Shown here: piece by piece, positions 1 to 9,787 of the stretch
How positions within the stretch are numbered: the first letter of the stretch is position 1
Layout of the letters: the number at the start of each line of letters is the position of its first letter
From: Limnoglobus roseus
GTDB taxonomy: Bacteria; Planctomycetota; Planctomycetia; Gemmatales; Gemmataceae
DNA: 64,000 nucleotides
Direction: 5' to 3'
Assembly (NCBI RefSeq): GCF_008254045.1
Contig: NZ_CP042425.1
Location: 6,448,001-6,512,000, forward strand
Position numbers and translations under genes: made by a program
The notes under the pieces: generated by a model
What the model was told of the DNA's origin: nothing
Seen by the model: the letters and a program-made list of their open reading frames with translations, nothing else
Database searches by the model: none

Positions 1-796
1 GTCGGGCAGGCTTCTCCTGGGCCAACGCCACTCCGCGGTTGGAGTAGATCATGGCCGCGATGCCCAGAGCGTCCACCGCGTGCCCTTTCTCGCGGTCGGG
101 CACAACGCCGATCACCTGGACGCCGGGCCGCTTGAGCTTGGCCGCCCAGTCGAACCTGTCCGGGTTGGTCGGTTCAATCTGGACGCGGTCCGGGCCGTCG
201 ATCAGGTCGAGCGAGGCGTGGCCGGGCTGGTATTCGCTTCCCGGAATTGAGATGCCTTGGAGTTTCAGCCCTACCCGCGAAGCGACGAGGTAGTACATCG
301 CCGACGCGGAGACGCAGTTGTACGTGCCGGTGTCGAACACGGCGGCGAGTGAGGTTTGCGTGCCTTCGTACCCCTTCTTCATCACGGTGGCGTGCAAGAG
401 ATTCATCACGCCCTCGCCGCGGTCGCGGTCGGTCTTGGCGTCCTTCACGGCCGCCTTGGCGTCGGCCAACAGAGCGTCGAATCGCTCGCGGTACTTCCGC
501 CGCGGTTCCGCTTCCTCGACGCCCGACGCGAACAGCATCGCGTCAAAGATCACGTCGGCCTCGACCTCGGCCGGCGGCTGCTCCTTGCGGCCCCAGGCGG
601 CGAGGAGCAGCTTGCGTTCGTCGTCGGGCAGCCGGGGCACGTCGCCGAGCTTGAGGCCCTCCAGCCGGTCGAAGATCGTCAGCGGCGGCGCGTCCAGTTC
701 GTACTTGCGATCCGCCGGTTTGTCGGCCCGGGCCGACGTGACGCACGCGACAACGACGAGGACGGCAAACCAACGCGGGCGGGTGGGATGATTCAC
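1..796 (-). CDS. Exported transglutaminase-like protein (3' end outside window)
   Basis: The frame is open from a GTG at 796 to the window edge, so the C-terminus is missing. The GTG is preceded by a GGGAGG Shine-Dalgarno; there is no ATG further upstream in frame, which is why an ATG-only search misses the gene. The first ~22 residues form a signal peptide (hydrophobic FAVLVVVACV, then ARA), so the product is probably periplasmic. Around residue 160 the motif YNCVSASAMYY, followed by GHASLDLI and IEPTN, matches the Cys-His-(Asp/Asn) core of transglutaminase-like/SirB1-N proteins. Planctomycete members often continue into TPRs, which would lie outside the window. Seen: signal peptide and the Cys/His motifs. 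Inferred: fold and location. The substrate is unknown. Confidence 0.72.
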   Translation of the reverse strand, partial: MNHPTRPRWFAVLVVVACVTSARADKPADRKYELDAPPLTIFDRLEGLKLGDVPRLPDDERKLLLAAWGRKEQPPAEVEADVIFDAMLFASGVEEAEPRRKYRERFDALLADAKAAVKDAKTDRDRGEGVMNLLHATVMKKGYEGTQTSLAAVFDTGTYNCVSASAMYYLVASRVGLKLQGISIPGSEYQPGHASLDLIDGPDRVQIEPTNPDRFDWAAKLKRPGVQVIGVVPDREKGHAVDALGIAAMIYSNRGVALAQEKPAR

Positions 797-960
797 GGCA
801 GACCTCCCGGGCGAAGTGGCACCTTGAGAATACGGCCGCGGCGGCGTCTCGGATGTGGGAATGACAATCCGGGCTTTCCGCATGACATCCCCTCGCCGGG
901 GCGGTATCGTCATCCAGGGTCGGCAGCACGGGCACCGGCCAGCACGACGGAGGGAAGGGG

Positions 961-2403
961 ATGGACGCGGTACTGTACCCGACCAACGACTTCGGACCGC
1001 TCATGAAGGGGCTGGTCATCGGCGGGCTGGGCATCTTCCACGTCTTCACCGCCCACTTCGCCATCGGCGGCGGCATCCTGCTGACTTACTTCCAGTGGTT
1101 ATCGATGACCGGCCGGTGTCGGTGTGCCCGAGCGTTCGTAGACGGCTACTTCCGCTACCTGGTGCTCATCAGCTTCGTGGCCGGGGCGCTCACCGGCGTC
1201 GGCATGTGGTTCACCACCATCCAGGTCAGCCCGGTCACGATCGGCCTGATGGTCGACGAGTTCCACTGGCTGTGGGCCATCGAGTGGACGTTCTTCAGCC
1301 TGGAGGTGGTGGCCGGGTACGCCGCCTTCCGGTACGGATCGCGGCTGACGGACAGGGCGCGGCTGACGCTTCTGGCCCTCTACTCCGTCGCCGCGTGGAT
1401 GAGCCTGTTCTGGATCAACGGCATCCTGTCCTTCCAACTGACGCCCGGGGCGTGGCTGGAGAGCCGGTCGCTGGCCGCCGCCTTCTTCAACCCGACGTTC
1501 CTGCCGTCCCTCCTGTACCGCACCATCGCAGCCCTGGTGGTCGCGGCCCTGTCAGCGATGGTCGTTGTCAACCTGGCGTCGGAACTGACGCGGCCCGAGC
1601 GCGAGGAGTTGGTCCGCCGGGCCGCGTGGCTGATGGCCCCGATGGCCGCCATGCCGCTGCTTGGCTTGTGGTTCGTCGGGGCCATGCCACCGGACAGCCG
1701 CGAGTGGATTATGGGCGGGTCGATCGCCATGACGCTCATGCTCAACATCGCCGTCGGGGCGTCGGCCCTCGTCGGCGGGTACGCCCTCGTCGGCCTGCTG
1801 CGGAACCGCCTTTACGTGAATGGGGCGACGGCCACCGTGCTGTGCGTACTCGCGTTCGCCGCCACCGCCGGGGGCGAGTTCGTGCGGGAAGGTGTTCGCA
1901 AACCGTACACGCTGCGAGAACTGCTCTACTCGAACGCGGTGCGGCCGGAACAGGTGGCGGAACTCCGGCGGACGGGACTGACCGCCATCGACCCGTTCCC
2001 GCTGCGGGGCGAGGCCGACCTGCCGACGCTCGCCGGCCGTCCGCACCCGCACCTTCGCACGGGGGCACTGGTCTTCCGCGAGCAGTGCAGCGTGTGTCAC
2101 ACGGTCGCCGGGGTGAACGCCTTGCCGGGGCTGACGAAGGGGTGGGACGCGGACATGAAGCGGCAGAACTTCGCGAAGCTCCAGCGGCTCAAGCCGTTCA
2201 TGCCGCCGTTCGTCGGCACGCCCGAGGAACTAGAGTCGCTGGTGCAGTACGTGACGTGGCTGGAGGCCAACCGGCCGGGCGAGTGGCCCGACCCGGCAGC
2301 GGAGAAGGCGGAGTACGCCGCCCGGCTGGCCCGCATCCGGGCGTGGCTGGACGAGGCCGGACCGCACCCCGCGTTCCGCCGGACGCCGGAAGGGAGCCGC
2401 TGA
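961..2403 (+). CDS. CydA-like membrane oxidoreductase subunit fused to C-terminal cytochrome c
   Basis: 480 residues. The N-terminal ~330 residues hold about eight or nine hydrophobic segments with an early IFHVFTAHFAIGG motif, resembling subunit I of cytochrome bd-like quinol oxidases. The C-terminal ~110 residues form a soluble c-type heme domain with CSVCH near residue 376 and a likely distal Met in FMPPF. A c-type heme on a bd-like subunit suggests electron transfer between quinol and c-type carriers across the inner membrane rather than a plain bd oxidase. The ATG is preceded by GGAGGGAAGGGG. The stop codon overlaps the next start (TGATG), so the two subunits are translationally coupled. 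Whether oxygen is the acceptor cannot be told from sequence. Confidence 0.75.
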   Translation: MDAVLYPTNDFGPLMKGLVIGGLGIFHVFTAHFAIGGGILLTYFQWLSMTGRCRCARAFVDGYFRYLVLISFVAGALTGVGMWFTTIQVSPVTIGLMVDEFHWLWAIEWTFFSLEVVAGYAAFRYGSRLTDRARLTLLALYSVAAWMSLFWINGILSFQLTPGAWLESRSLAAAFFNPTFLPSLLYRTIAALVVAALSAMVVVNLASELTRPEREELVRRAAWLMAPMAAMPLLGLWFVGAMPPDSREWIMGGSIAMTLMLNIAVGASALVGGYALVGLLRNRLYVNGATATVLCVLAFAATAGGEFVREGVRKPYTLRELLYSNAVRPEQVAELRRTGLTAIDPFPLRGEADLPTLAGRPHPHLRTGALVFREQCSVCHTVAGVNALPGLTKGWDADMKRQNFAKLQRLKPFMPPFVGTPEELESLVQYVTWLEANRPGEWPDPAAEKAEYAARLARIRAWLDEAGPHPAFRRTPEGSR

Positions 2404-3491
2404 TGGACCTGCCATTCCCGTTCGCGTTGCCACTGCCGACCGCCTTCTATCTGACGGCCTACGTCGTGACGCTCACCGCCCACGTCGTCTTCATGAACTA
2501 CGTGCTCGCCGGAACGGCCCTGCTCGCGGTAGCGTTCGCTCGGCCCCGACCACGGCCCGGCGAGTCGATCGCGATTCTCAAGGATTGGATGCCGCTGATG
2601 TTGTCGGGGGCGATCACGGCCGGCATCGCCCCGCTGCTGTTCGTCCAGATCCTCTACAAGCGGGGGTACTACACCGCCAACCTCTTGCTGTTCAACCGGT
2701 GGATGGCCATCCTGCCGGCCCTGATCGTCGGGTTCTATGCCCTCTACCTGCTCAAGTCGCAGTGGCTGACCCGCCGCCCGGCGTGGGTCCGGGCCGCCGT
2801 GGCGGGCGTGCCGGTCGCGTGCGTCGCGTTCACCGGGTACACGTGGACCGAGAACCACCTGCTGAGCGTCCGCAGCCCCTCGTTTTGGGGCGATTTTTAC
2901 GCCACGGGGTCGCAGGTGTACACCGAGCCGCAACTGGTTCCCCGGCTGCTAGTATGGGCGTTCGGGGCGGTGCCGACGCTGGCGGTCGTGCTCGCCTGGC
3001 AGCATTGGTACCGGGGTACGGGGCGGCCTCGTTCGATCGCGGGCTTGGCGGGCGTCGGCCTCGGACTCGTGTCGGCCGCGGCCGGCGGCTACGCCCTGGC
3101 GGCCGATGCCACCACCCGCGAGGCGTTCCGGTCGCCGATGGCTTGGCCGTACTTCGCGGCGGCCGTCGCCGGCCTGGCAACTCAGGCCGGCGGCTGGTGG
3201 TGGGTCAGGACGGCTGACCAGTTCCATGCTCGCCGGCTGCTCGCGTGCTCGGTCGGCCTGGCGTTGACGATTGGGGGTATGACGGTGTGCCGGGAGGCAG
3301 TCCGGATCCACACTCTTGGGGCGGCCCGGTTCGAGGCCCTATACCCGGCCCACGCGGACGCCTTTGGGAAGGGTGGCCTCGTCCTCTTCCTGGCGTTCTT
3401 CACAGTGAACGCGGGGCTCATCGGGTTCGTGTTCTGGCTCGTCCGCCACCGCACGGTCGCCCCACCGCCAGCCGCACACGGCCCGCATTGA
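2403..3491 (+). CDS. Polytopic membrane partner subunit of the CydA-like oxidoreductase
   Basis: 362 residues, almost entirely hydrophobic, with roughly eight to nine predicted membrane spans and a short basic/His tail. The gene starts inside the stop codon of the CydA-like gene (TGATG) and has no other plausible start nearby, so it is coupled to it and probably forms the second subunit, as CydB does for CydA. I do not see clear CydB signature residues, so the role comes from operon position and topology. No terminator with a T-tract is evident directly downstream. Confidence 0.65.
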   Translation: MDLPFPFALPLPTAFYLTAYVVTLTAHVVFMNYVLAGTALLAVAFARPRPRPGESIAILKDWMPLMLSGAITAGIAPLLFVQILYKRGYYTANLLLFNRWMAILPALIVGFYALYLLKSQWLTRRPAWVRAAVAGVPVACVAFTGYTWTENHLLSVRSPSFWGDFYATGSQVYTEPQLVPRLLVWAFGAVPTLAVVLAWQHWYRGTGRPRSIAGLAGVGLGLVSAAAGGYALAADATTREAFRSPMAWPYFAAAVAGLATQAGGWWWVRTADQFHARRLLACSVGLALTIGGMTVCREAVRIHTLGAARFEALYPAHADAFGKGGLVLFLAFFTVNAGLIGFVFWLVRHRTVAPPPAAHGPH

Positions 3492-3879
3492 CGTGAACGA
3501 ATTAGGCCGTGACCGGCCGGCCTCGTCGCGCGCCCGATCGGATTAGGGACGCCCTGCGGCACCTGCCATTCGGGCAGAAGACGCGCGGGATCGTCTGCGA
3601 TTCGAGGCGCCTCCGCCACCGTACGGAACCTGCGGAACCTTTTTTCAGACTCATATGTCCGTGAAGGAAGTTGGGGCGAGGTGCGGGTAGAGTGTCCTCC
3701 CGCTTTAACCGGGAGGGGAAGAGTTCCGCACGTTCTGCACAGGGCGCCCGATGCGCTTTCATCAATGAGTTGCCAGGGCGGGTGGAGCGAAATGGGATGG
3801 GACATGCCGCACAGTTTGGGCGGCTTGAGTGAAGGTGAGTCAGCACCTCGGGATGCTCGGCTCAAGTCCACGTTGAACC
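3492..3879. other. Intergenic, no gene recognised
   Basis: About 390 bases between two convergent genes. A GC-rich inverted repeat (CCTCCCG/CGGGAGG, about 3697-3717) could fold into a hairpin but has no T-tract. The open frames on either strand look like chance GC-rich frames. Confidence 0.5.
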
Positions 3880-6612
3880 TCAGTCCTTGGCCCGGGGTGG
3901 CGGGGCAACTTCGTTCGAGCCGGTCGCGGGACTCCCGCGGTCCGCGGCGTACAGGGTGGCCAAGGCATGGGCGACCTCGGCGGGCCGGCCCGCCGCCGCC
4001 TTCGGCAAATCTGTCCGGTGTCGGACGAGGCCGTCGTACCCGGCGGACAGTAGCGGCTCGGCTTGCGTGTACAGCCGCTGGGCGAGTAGCGTTTCGCCGA
4101 GCTGTGCCTTCGCGTCGAACGTCGCCCAGCCGTCCGGCTCGACCGCCTCGCGGATGGCCACGCACTCACGGAGCAACTTCTCGGCGGCGGTGAACTGACC
4201 CGCTCCGTGGAGGTCGGCCGCGATCTGCGACAGTGCGAGGGCGAAGGCCGGGTCGTTCGGCTTTACCGTCTTTCGCCTCACGGCCAGATACTCCGTGAAC
4301 AGCGGCACCGCCGGCTCGCCGCGCTTTGTGTCGGTGTAACTGCCGGCCAGCCCGACGATGCACCCGAGCGTCATCGGGTGCTCGTTGCCGAACTTCAGCC
4401 GCAGCCCGGGCAGGGCGGCCGCGTACACCGGAATGGCCTTCGCTGGCTGGCCGAGGTCCAGGTACGTCTGCGCCAGATTGAACTGCGCCCCGAGGGTGTC
4501 GTCGTGGTCCGGACCGTACTTTGCGAGCAAGAGGCGGGCGTTCTCCTCGAATAACGGAAGGGCAGCCGCCTTCTGCCCGACGGTCCCGAGCGTCGTCGCC
4601 ACGGCGGACCGGGCGACGAGCGTGTTGGGGTGGCCGGCCCCGAGCACGCGAACGGCCCGGCGGAGGGTGTCTTCGAGCAGCGGCAACCCGCGGTCGGGCC
4701 GCCGGACCGCAACGTACGCCTTGCCGAGAGCCGTCGCGGTGCCCAGGGTGTCGAGGTGGTCGGCCCCGGCGGCGACGGTGCGGGCGGCGAGGACGGCTTC
4801 GAGCAACGGCACGGCCTTGTCCGGGCGGCCGGCCGTCTGGTGGGCGAGGGCCAGGTTGAAGCGGTACGAGAGCGCCTCGGCGTCGGCCGGCCCGTTGGCG
4901 GCCTCCCGTCGTTGGGCGGCTTCTTCGAGCAGCGGCAGGGCCTTGTCGTTCTGTTCAGTCAGGCGGTAGGCCGTAGCCAGATTGCTCATGGCCCGGAGCG
5001 TGAACTCGTGGGTCGGCCCGTATTTTGCCTTCCACGCGGCCAGTTTGGCTTCGAGCAGAGGGATGGCCTTGTCGAACTGATGAACGGCCTGATACCCACC
5101 GGCCAGGCTGTTGGCCGCCCGATGTGTCAGGTCGTGATTCGGCCCGAGTGCGGCGAGGCAGGTCCGGTGTGACTTCTCGAACAGGGCGAGGGCCTCGTGC
5201 ACTTCGCCGAGGTGCATGAGGGTTTGGCCCAGGCCGTCCTGAAACTGGGCGACCATGCTGGGGTGGGTGAAGGCTTTCGCCTCGAACTGTTTGACGGCCG
5301 CGATCACCCGCTCCGTCAGAATCTTTTCCAGCGATGTGCCCGCCTCCTTGGCCTTCTGCGGGTCGAGGCCCGCGATCATTCCGTACAAGGTTTCGTTCGT
5401 GAACTCCAGTTGCACCAACCGGCCCTGGGCGAGTTCATTCGCCTCTTTGGCCTCCCGCTCGCCGATCTCGGCCCGGTCCTGGGCGTGCGTCGCTCGCACG
5501 GCCTGCCAGGCGGCGACGGCACCGCCGCCGGCCAGTACGGCGACCACGAGGGCGGCGGCTCGCGTCGTCACGCGACGGCGGGTGTCGGCGGCGGCGGCGG
5601 CGACTTCGGCACGGTGGACCCGCAGGGCGGTGTCGGCCCGCCACTCGGCCACCTCGGCCGCCACAACCGAGGCGTTGGCCGGTCGGTCGGTCGGGTCCAC
5701 GGCCAGGCACTGCTTCGCTAGCCGGACCAGGGCCGGGTCGGCCCCGCATGCGTCAAGTCGGTCGAACGCCGGCCGCACGGCCCCGCGGGCGGCCTGCTCG
5801 TGCGTGGACTGCACGTCCACCCCGACGAACGGCGGCCGGCCGGTCAGGATGCTGCACAAGATGCCGCCGAGGCCGAACACGTCGCTCCGCTCGGTGACGT
5901 TGGTGGCGTCGCCGCGGGCCTGCTCCGGCGGCATGAATGCCGGCGTCCCCATGATCATGTCGGCGAGCGTGCCCCCGTCGTCTGCCGCGCGGGGGTCCCG
6001 GAACGCGCCGTCCGGATCGACCGGCACGTCGCCCGCGTCGGACCGGAACTTGGCCAGCCCCCAGTCCATCACCTGCACCTCGCCGAACGCCCCGACCATG
6101 ACGTTGAGCGGCTTCAGGTCGCGGTGCAAGACGCCCTGACTGTGAGCGTACCCGATGGCCTGGCAGACGGCCTCGAACGCGGCCACCAGCCGCGGGTGGT
6201 CGGCGGCCGGGCTAGAGCGGGCCTTCAGCAGGGCGTCGAGGGTTTGCCCACGAATGAGCTTGAGGGCCAGGAACAGGCAGCCGTTGGACGCGGTGCCGAG
6301 GTCGTGCACGGGCGGAATGCCGGGGTGCTGGAGTTGGGCCGTGATGCGGGCTTCGTACTCGAACCGTCGCTGGGCGTTGGCGTCGGTGCGGTAGGCGTCG
6401 TGCATCATCTTGACGGCGACCGATCGGTGCAGGACGGCGTCCCACGCCCGGTAGACGGCCCCCACGCCGCCGCGGGCGATCGGCTCTTGCAACTCGTACC
6501 GCTCCCCGGCCCGCGGCGGCGGGTCGACGGCCGGGGCCGAAGAGATTTGCGCCGACCGCCGGTTCTGGTCCGGGGTCGCGGCCTGGGTGCCGGAATCGAC
6601 ATCTTCAGTCAT
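3880..6612 (-). CDS. Membrane-anchored Ser/Thr protein kinase with TPR sensor domain
   Basis: 910 residues. After a ~35-residue linker comes a Hanks-type kinase domain (about 35-320) with a Gly-rich loop GGVGAV, the VAVKMM lysine, HRDLKPLNV catalytic loop, DWG in place of DFG, and GTPAFMPPEQA activation segment. One membrane span follows (about 365-390), then ~500 residues of tetratricopeptide repeats with recurrent LGxxHPxTL and ALPLLE motifs. This gives a cytoplasmic kinase with a probably periplasmic TPR region, a common planctomycete layout. I chose the ATG at 6612; the frame can be pushed to a TTG at 6684, but that would overlap the upstream gene and lacks a ribosome site. It lies 49 bp downstream of a second kinase gene, probably in one operon. 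Confidence 0.88.
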   Translation of the reverse strand: MTEDVDSGTQAATPDQNRRSAQISSAPAVDPPPRAGERYELQEPIARGGVGAVYRAWDAVLHRSVAVKMMHDAYRTDANAQRRFEYEARITAQLQHPGIPPVHDLGTASNGCLFLALKLIRGQTLDALLKARSSPAADHPRLVAAFEAVCQAIGYAHSQGVLHRDLKPLNVMVGAFGEVQVMDWGLAKFRSDAGDVPVDPDGAFRDPRAADDGGTLADMIMGTPAFMPPEQARGDATNVTERSDVFGLGGILCSILTGRPPFVGVDVQSTHEQAARGAVRPAFDRLDACGADPALVRLAKQCLAVDPTDRPANASVVAAEVAEWRADTALRVHRAEVAAAAADTRRRVTTRAAALVVAVLAGGGAVAAWQAVRATHAQDRAEIGEREAKEANELAQGRLVQLEFTNETLYGMIAGLDPQKAKEAGTSLEKILTERVIAAVKQFEAKAFTHPSMVAQFQDGLGQTLMHLGEVHEALALFEKSHRTCLAALGPNHDLTHRAANSLAGGYQAVHQFDKAIPLLEAKLAAWKAKYGPTHEFTLRAMSNLATAYRLTEQNDKALPLLEEAAQRREAANGPADAEALSYRFNLALAHQTAGRPDKAVPLLEAVLAARTVAAGADHLDTLGTATALGKAYVAVRRPDRGLPLLEDTLRRAVRVLGAGHPNTLVARSAVATTLGTVGQKAAALPLFEENARLLLAKYGPDHDDTLGAQFNLAQTYLDLGQPAKAIPVYAAALPGLRLKFGNEHPMTLGCIVGLAGSYTDTKRGEPAVPLFTEYLAVRRKTVKPNDPAFALALSQIAADLHGAGQFTAAEKLLRECVAIREAVEPDGWATFDAKAQLGETLLAQRLYTQAEPLLSAGYDGLVRHRTDLPKAAAGRPAEVAHALATLYAADRGSPATGSNEVAPPPRAKD

Positions 6613-6661
6613 CGCGTTCAACTCCGTGGGTCCGACAGTGTAGCACCGAATTCGACCGGCC

Positions 6662-9600
6662 TCATGGTCGCGGCTTTGCCGCAACTTCGTCCCGCTCGAC
6701 CCGCCAGCGGTCGGCCTCGGCCGGCTTGCCCAGGGCCGCGTACAGCCGTCGCAATCGGTCGGCAGCTTCGGGGAGCACGCTCCGGGCTTCCGTCGGCACC
6801 GATTCGCGGCGAGCCTTCAGGCCGGAGTAGGCGGCAGTCAGGCGGCGTTCTGCAGTCGCATGGTCACCGCGGCCGAGGAGCGCTTCGCCGAGCAGCGACT
6901 CGGTGTGGAATCGCACCCACTCGTCCCCCTGACGTGCCTCGCGGACGGTCAGGGCGGCGGTCAGGTGCGATTCGGCCGCTGCGTGCTGGCCGTCTGCGAG
7001 CAGGTTCTCGGCCACCCACACGAGGGCGTCGGCGTACAGCGGGGTGTCGGCCCCGAAATGCCTGCGGTATCCGGCCAGGAACTCGGCGTGGTGAGCCATC
7101 GCCCGGTCCGGCAACTTGGCCCGCAACTCCTGCCGGGCCAGAGTCAGGGCGGTGGCCAGCGTCCGCGGGTGGTCGGGGCCGGGGTCGCGGCGACGGGCCG
7201 TCAGCACGCCTTCAAGAAGGTCCACCGCCTCCTTTGCCCGACCCGCCAGCCCGTACGCCTTGGCGAGGTTGGCTCGGGCGTTGAGAGCTTCCGGGTGATC
7301 AGGGTTCGGCCGGGCCGCGAAGGCGGCGACCGCCTTTTCGAGCGGCGGGATGGCCGATTGCGGGCGGTCGAGTTTCAGGAAGACGGCCCCGAGCGCCGTC
7401 TGGGCGATGAGCGTGTCCGGGTGGTCGGCACCGAGGACCGCCTCGCGGGCGGGGGTGACCTGTTCCAGCAAGGCCACGGCCTCGGCGTTGCGGCCGGCCT
7501 CGACATAGGCGTCGGCCAAGGTGCCGGCCACGATCAGCGTCTGCGGGTGATCCGCCCCGAGCGTCTCCTGCCGCGACCGGCGGACCGCTTCGAGCAGTTC
7601 CACGGCCAGCCGACGACGGACGTCGGCGTCCGGCCGGCTGCCGTCGCGGGCATACGCTTCGGCCAGATTCACCATCGCCGTCAGCGTGTCTGGGGCGTCC
7701 GGCCCGATGGCGGCCTTGAACTTCGGGACCAGGTCTTCGAGCAGCGGCACGGCGTCGGCGAAGCGGTTGGCCGCGACTGACCAACCCGCCAGATCGCCGA
7801 CGGCCCGCAGCGTGGTCAGGTCGTCGGGGCCGTGGGCCGCGCGACTGGCGGCAACCACAGCCTGCAACTGCCGCACGGCGTCGAGCGGCCGGCCGGCGGT
7901 GCCGGCTGCCACGGCCACGCCGACGGCGGCTTCGAGGGTGCCCCGGTGGGTCGGCCCGAGTCCCGTCTCGCGGAGTCTGCGGGCCGCCGCGTACTGCTCG
8001 CCGGCTCGGTCCGCGTCGCCGAGAGCGAGGTAGGTTTCGGCCAGGTTGACGCGGATGGTCGCCTCAATGAGCGGCCGGCCGTGGAAGATTGGCCCGACGC
8101 GCGGGGCGGCGGCGTCCACTGCCCGTCGGAGCGTCACGTCGCGGCCGAGGCCCACGCCCTGCCCGGTCGGGCGGCCAGCAGCGATGACCGTGTCGAGGAA
8201 GAAGGATTGCACCGCCCGCCGCGAGGTCAGTTCCTCCTCGGCCCGAAGGAACGCGGCCTTCGTGCTCGCCTCCGCGGTCGTCACGCGGTCGAGGGCGGAA
8301 GCCGTCTCCCGCTGTTGGGCGGCGAGGTCCGCGAGGGCGGCGTTCGTCCGAATCTGTTCGTCGCTCAGGTCGGCGACGGCCTGCCGCTTCTCGTTCCGCT
8401 CGCGGACGGCTTCGACGGCCAGCCAGGTGCTCACGCCGGCAGCGGCGAGGAGGAGGACGCTGGCGGCAGCCGCCGTGGCGATCGGCCGGCGGTGGCGGCG
8501 GACGAACTTCCGCAGCCGGTAGCCGGGCGACGGGCGGGCGGCCTCGACCGGCTCGTCGGCCAAGAACCGCTCGATGTCCCGGGCCAGTGCGCCGGCCGAA
8601 TCGTACCGCCGGTCGCGGTCCTTCTCCAGGGCCTTCATCACGACCCGGTCGAGGTCGCCCCGCACGGCGGCCGCGAGTTGTTTCGGCGTGCCCGGACGGG
8701 TGTCGGCCGAACTCAGCCGCACGCTGGGCCGCGGCGGATCGACTTCCCGCACGGCCCGCAGCAGTTCGTGCAACCCGGCCGATGCGAACTCGGTCCGCGA
8801 GAACGGCGGGAAGCCGGTCAGGAGTTCGTACAGCAGTCCGCCGAGGGCGTACACGTCGGCCCGCGTGTCCACGTCGGTCGGGTGCGGGTCGGCCTGCTCC
8901 GGGGCCATGTACTCCGGCGTGCCGACGACCGTGCCGGCGATCGTGTCGGGGGGCCGGTCGGTCAGCGGTTCGCCGACCGCCTTGGCCACGCCGAAGTCGA
9001 TCACCTTCGGCACCGGCTTCCCGTCCACCAGCGCTACAAGCACGTTGTTCGGCTTGATGTCGCGGTGGATGACCCCCTTCTGATGCGCGTGCTGGATCGC
9101 CCGGCAGATCGGCAGGAACAGTTCCAGCCGCTGACGAAGAGTAAGCCCGTGGGCGTCGCAGAACCGCGTGACGACCTCCCCGGCGACGAGTTCGAGGGCG
9201 AAGTACGGGCGGCCGTCGGCCGTCACCCCGGCGTCGAACACGCGGGCGATGTGCGGGTGGTCCATGCGGGCGAGGACCTGCCGTTCGGCCTCGAACCGGG
9301 CGAGCACCTGTTGCGAGTCCATGCCCGGCTTGACGAGTTTGATCGCTACCGGCCGCTTCACCGGCTCCCGCTGGTCAGCCCGCCAGACGGTCCCCATGCC
9401 CCCCTCGCCGAGCCGTTCGACCAGCTCGTACCGGCCGGCGATCACGTCCCCGGCGGCCGGTCCCATGGGGGCCGACGGTCCGGCCGCCGGCAGATGCGGA
9501 ACCGACAGGTTCCGGCCGCGGCGGAGGATGCGGGTGACGTCTTCCTGCCGGGCGTCGAGGTTCTTGAGCACCGCCTCGCACGCGGGACAGTCTTCCAGGT

Positions 9601-9691
9601 GGGCGGTCACGCGGTCGCCATCGACGGGGGCGATTTCGCCGCGGTGGAAGGCGGTAAGTTCGGCCGAACTCGGGCAAGCGGTGGGCGGCAC
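6662..9691 (-). CDS. Ser/Thr kinase with N-terminal anti-sigma-type zinc motif and TPRs
   Basis: 1,009 residues. The first ~60 residues hold AHLEDCPAC, an Hx3Cx2C pattern as in zinc-binding anti-sigma (ZAS/zf-HC2) domains. Next comes a full kinase domain (about 85-360: GEGGMGTVW, VAIKLVK, HRDIKPNNV, DFG, GTPEYMAPEQ), a membrane span near 405-430, then TPRs to the end. The start is set at GTG 9691 because GGAGG (complement of 9698-9702) lies six bases upstream; the TTG at 9697 would abut it. It is transcribed away from an ECF sigma gene 96 bp off, so the natural hypothesis is that this kinase senses a signal and sequesters or releases that sigma factor. The sigma-binding role is inferred from the motif and the pairing. 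Confidence 0.88.
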   Translation of the reverse strand: MPPTACPSSAELTAFHRGEIAPVDGDRVTAHLEDCPACEAVLKNLDARQEDVTRILRRGRNLSVPHLPAAGPSAPMGPAAGDVIAGRYELVERLGEGGMGTVWRADQREPVKRPVAIKLVKPGMDSQQVLARFEAERQVLARMDHPHIARVFDAGVTADGRPYFALELVAGEVVTRFCDAHGLTLRQRLELFLPICRAIQHAHQKGVIHRDIKPNNVLVALVDGKPVPKVIDFGVAKAVGEPLTDRPPDTIAGTVVGTPEYMAPEQADPHPTDVDTRADVYALGGLLYELLTGFPPFSRTEFASAGLHELLRAVREVDPPRPSVRLSSADTRPGTPKQLAAAVRGDLDRVVMKALEKDRDRRYDSAGALARDIERFLADEPVEAARPSPGYRLRKFVRRHRRPIATAAAASVLLLAAAGVSTWLAVEAVRERNEKRQAVADLSDEQIRTNAALADLAAQQRETASALDRVTTAEASTKAAFLRAEEELTSRRAVQSFFLDTVIAAGRPTGQGVGLGRDVTLRRAVDAAAPRVGPIFHGRPLIEATIRVNLAETYLALGDADRAGEQYAAARRLRETGLGPTHRGTLEAAVGVAVAAGTAGRPLDAVRQLQAVVAASRAAHGPDDLTTLRAVGDLAGWSVAANRFADAVPLLEDLVPKFKAAIGPDAPDTLTAMVNLAEAYARDGSRPDADVRRRLAVELLEAVRRSRQETLGADHPQTLIVAGTLADAYVEAGRNAEAVALLEQVTPAREAVLGADHPDTLIAQTALGAVFLKLDRPQSAIPPLEKAVAAFAARPNPDHPEALNARANLAKAYGLAGRAKEAVDLLEGVLTARRRDPGPDHPRTLATALTLARQELRAKLPDRAMAHHAEFLAGYRRHFGADTPLYADALVWVAENLLADGQHAAAESHLTAALTVREARQGDEWVRFHTESLLGEALLGRGDHATAERRLTAAYSGLKARRESVPTEARSVLPEAADRLRRLYAALGKPAEADRWRVERDEVAAKPRP

Positions 9692-9787
9692 GGACAACCT
9701 CCGGGGCGGGGCCGGCAGCGGTCGGCCGCCGGTGTGTTATAACAGTCATCTCGCCCGTGTGACACTCCCTCGAGGTTCGGAGCCGTC

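Noticed and set aside
7832..9742. 636-codon plus-strand frame opposite the zinc-motif kinase
   Set aside because: Shadow of kinase/TPR coding sequence; all kinase motifs are on the minus strand.
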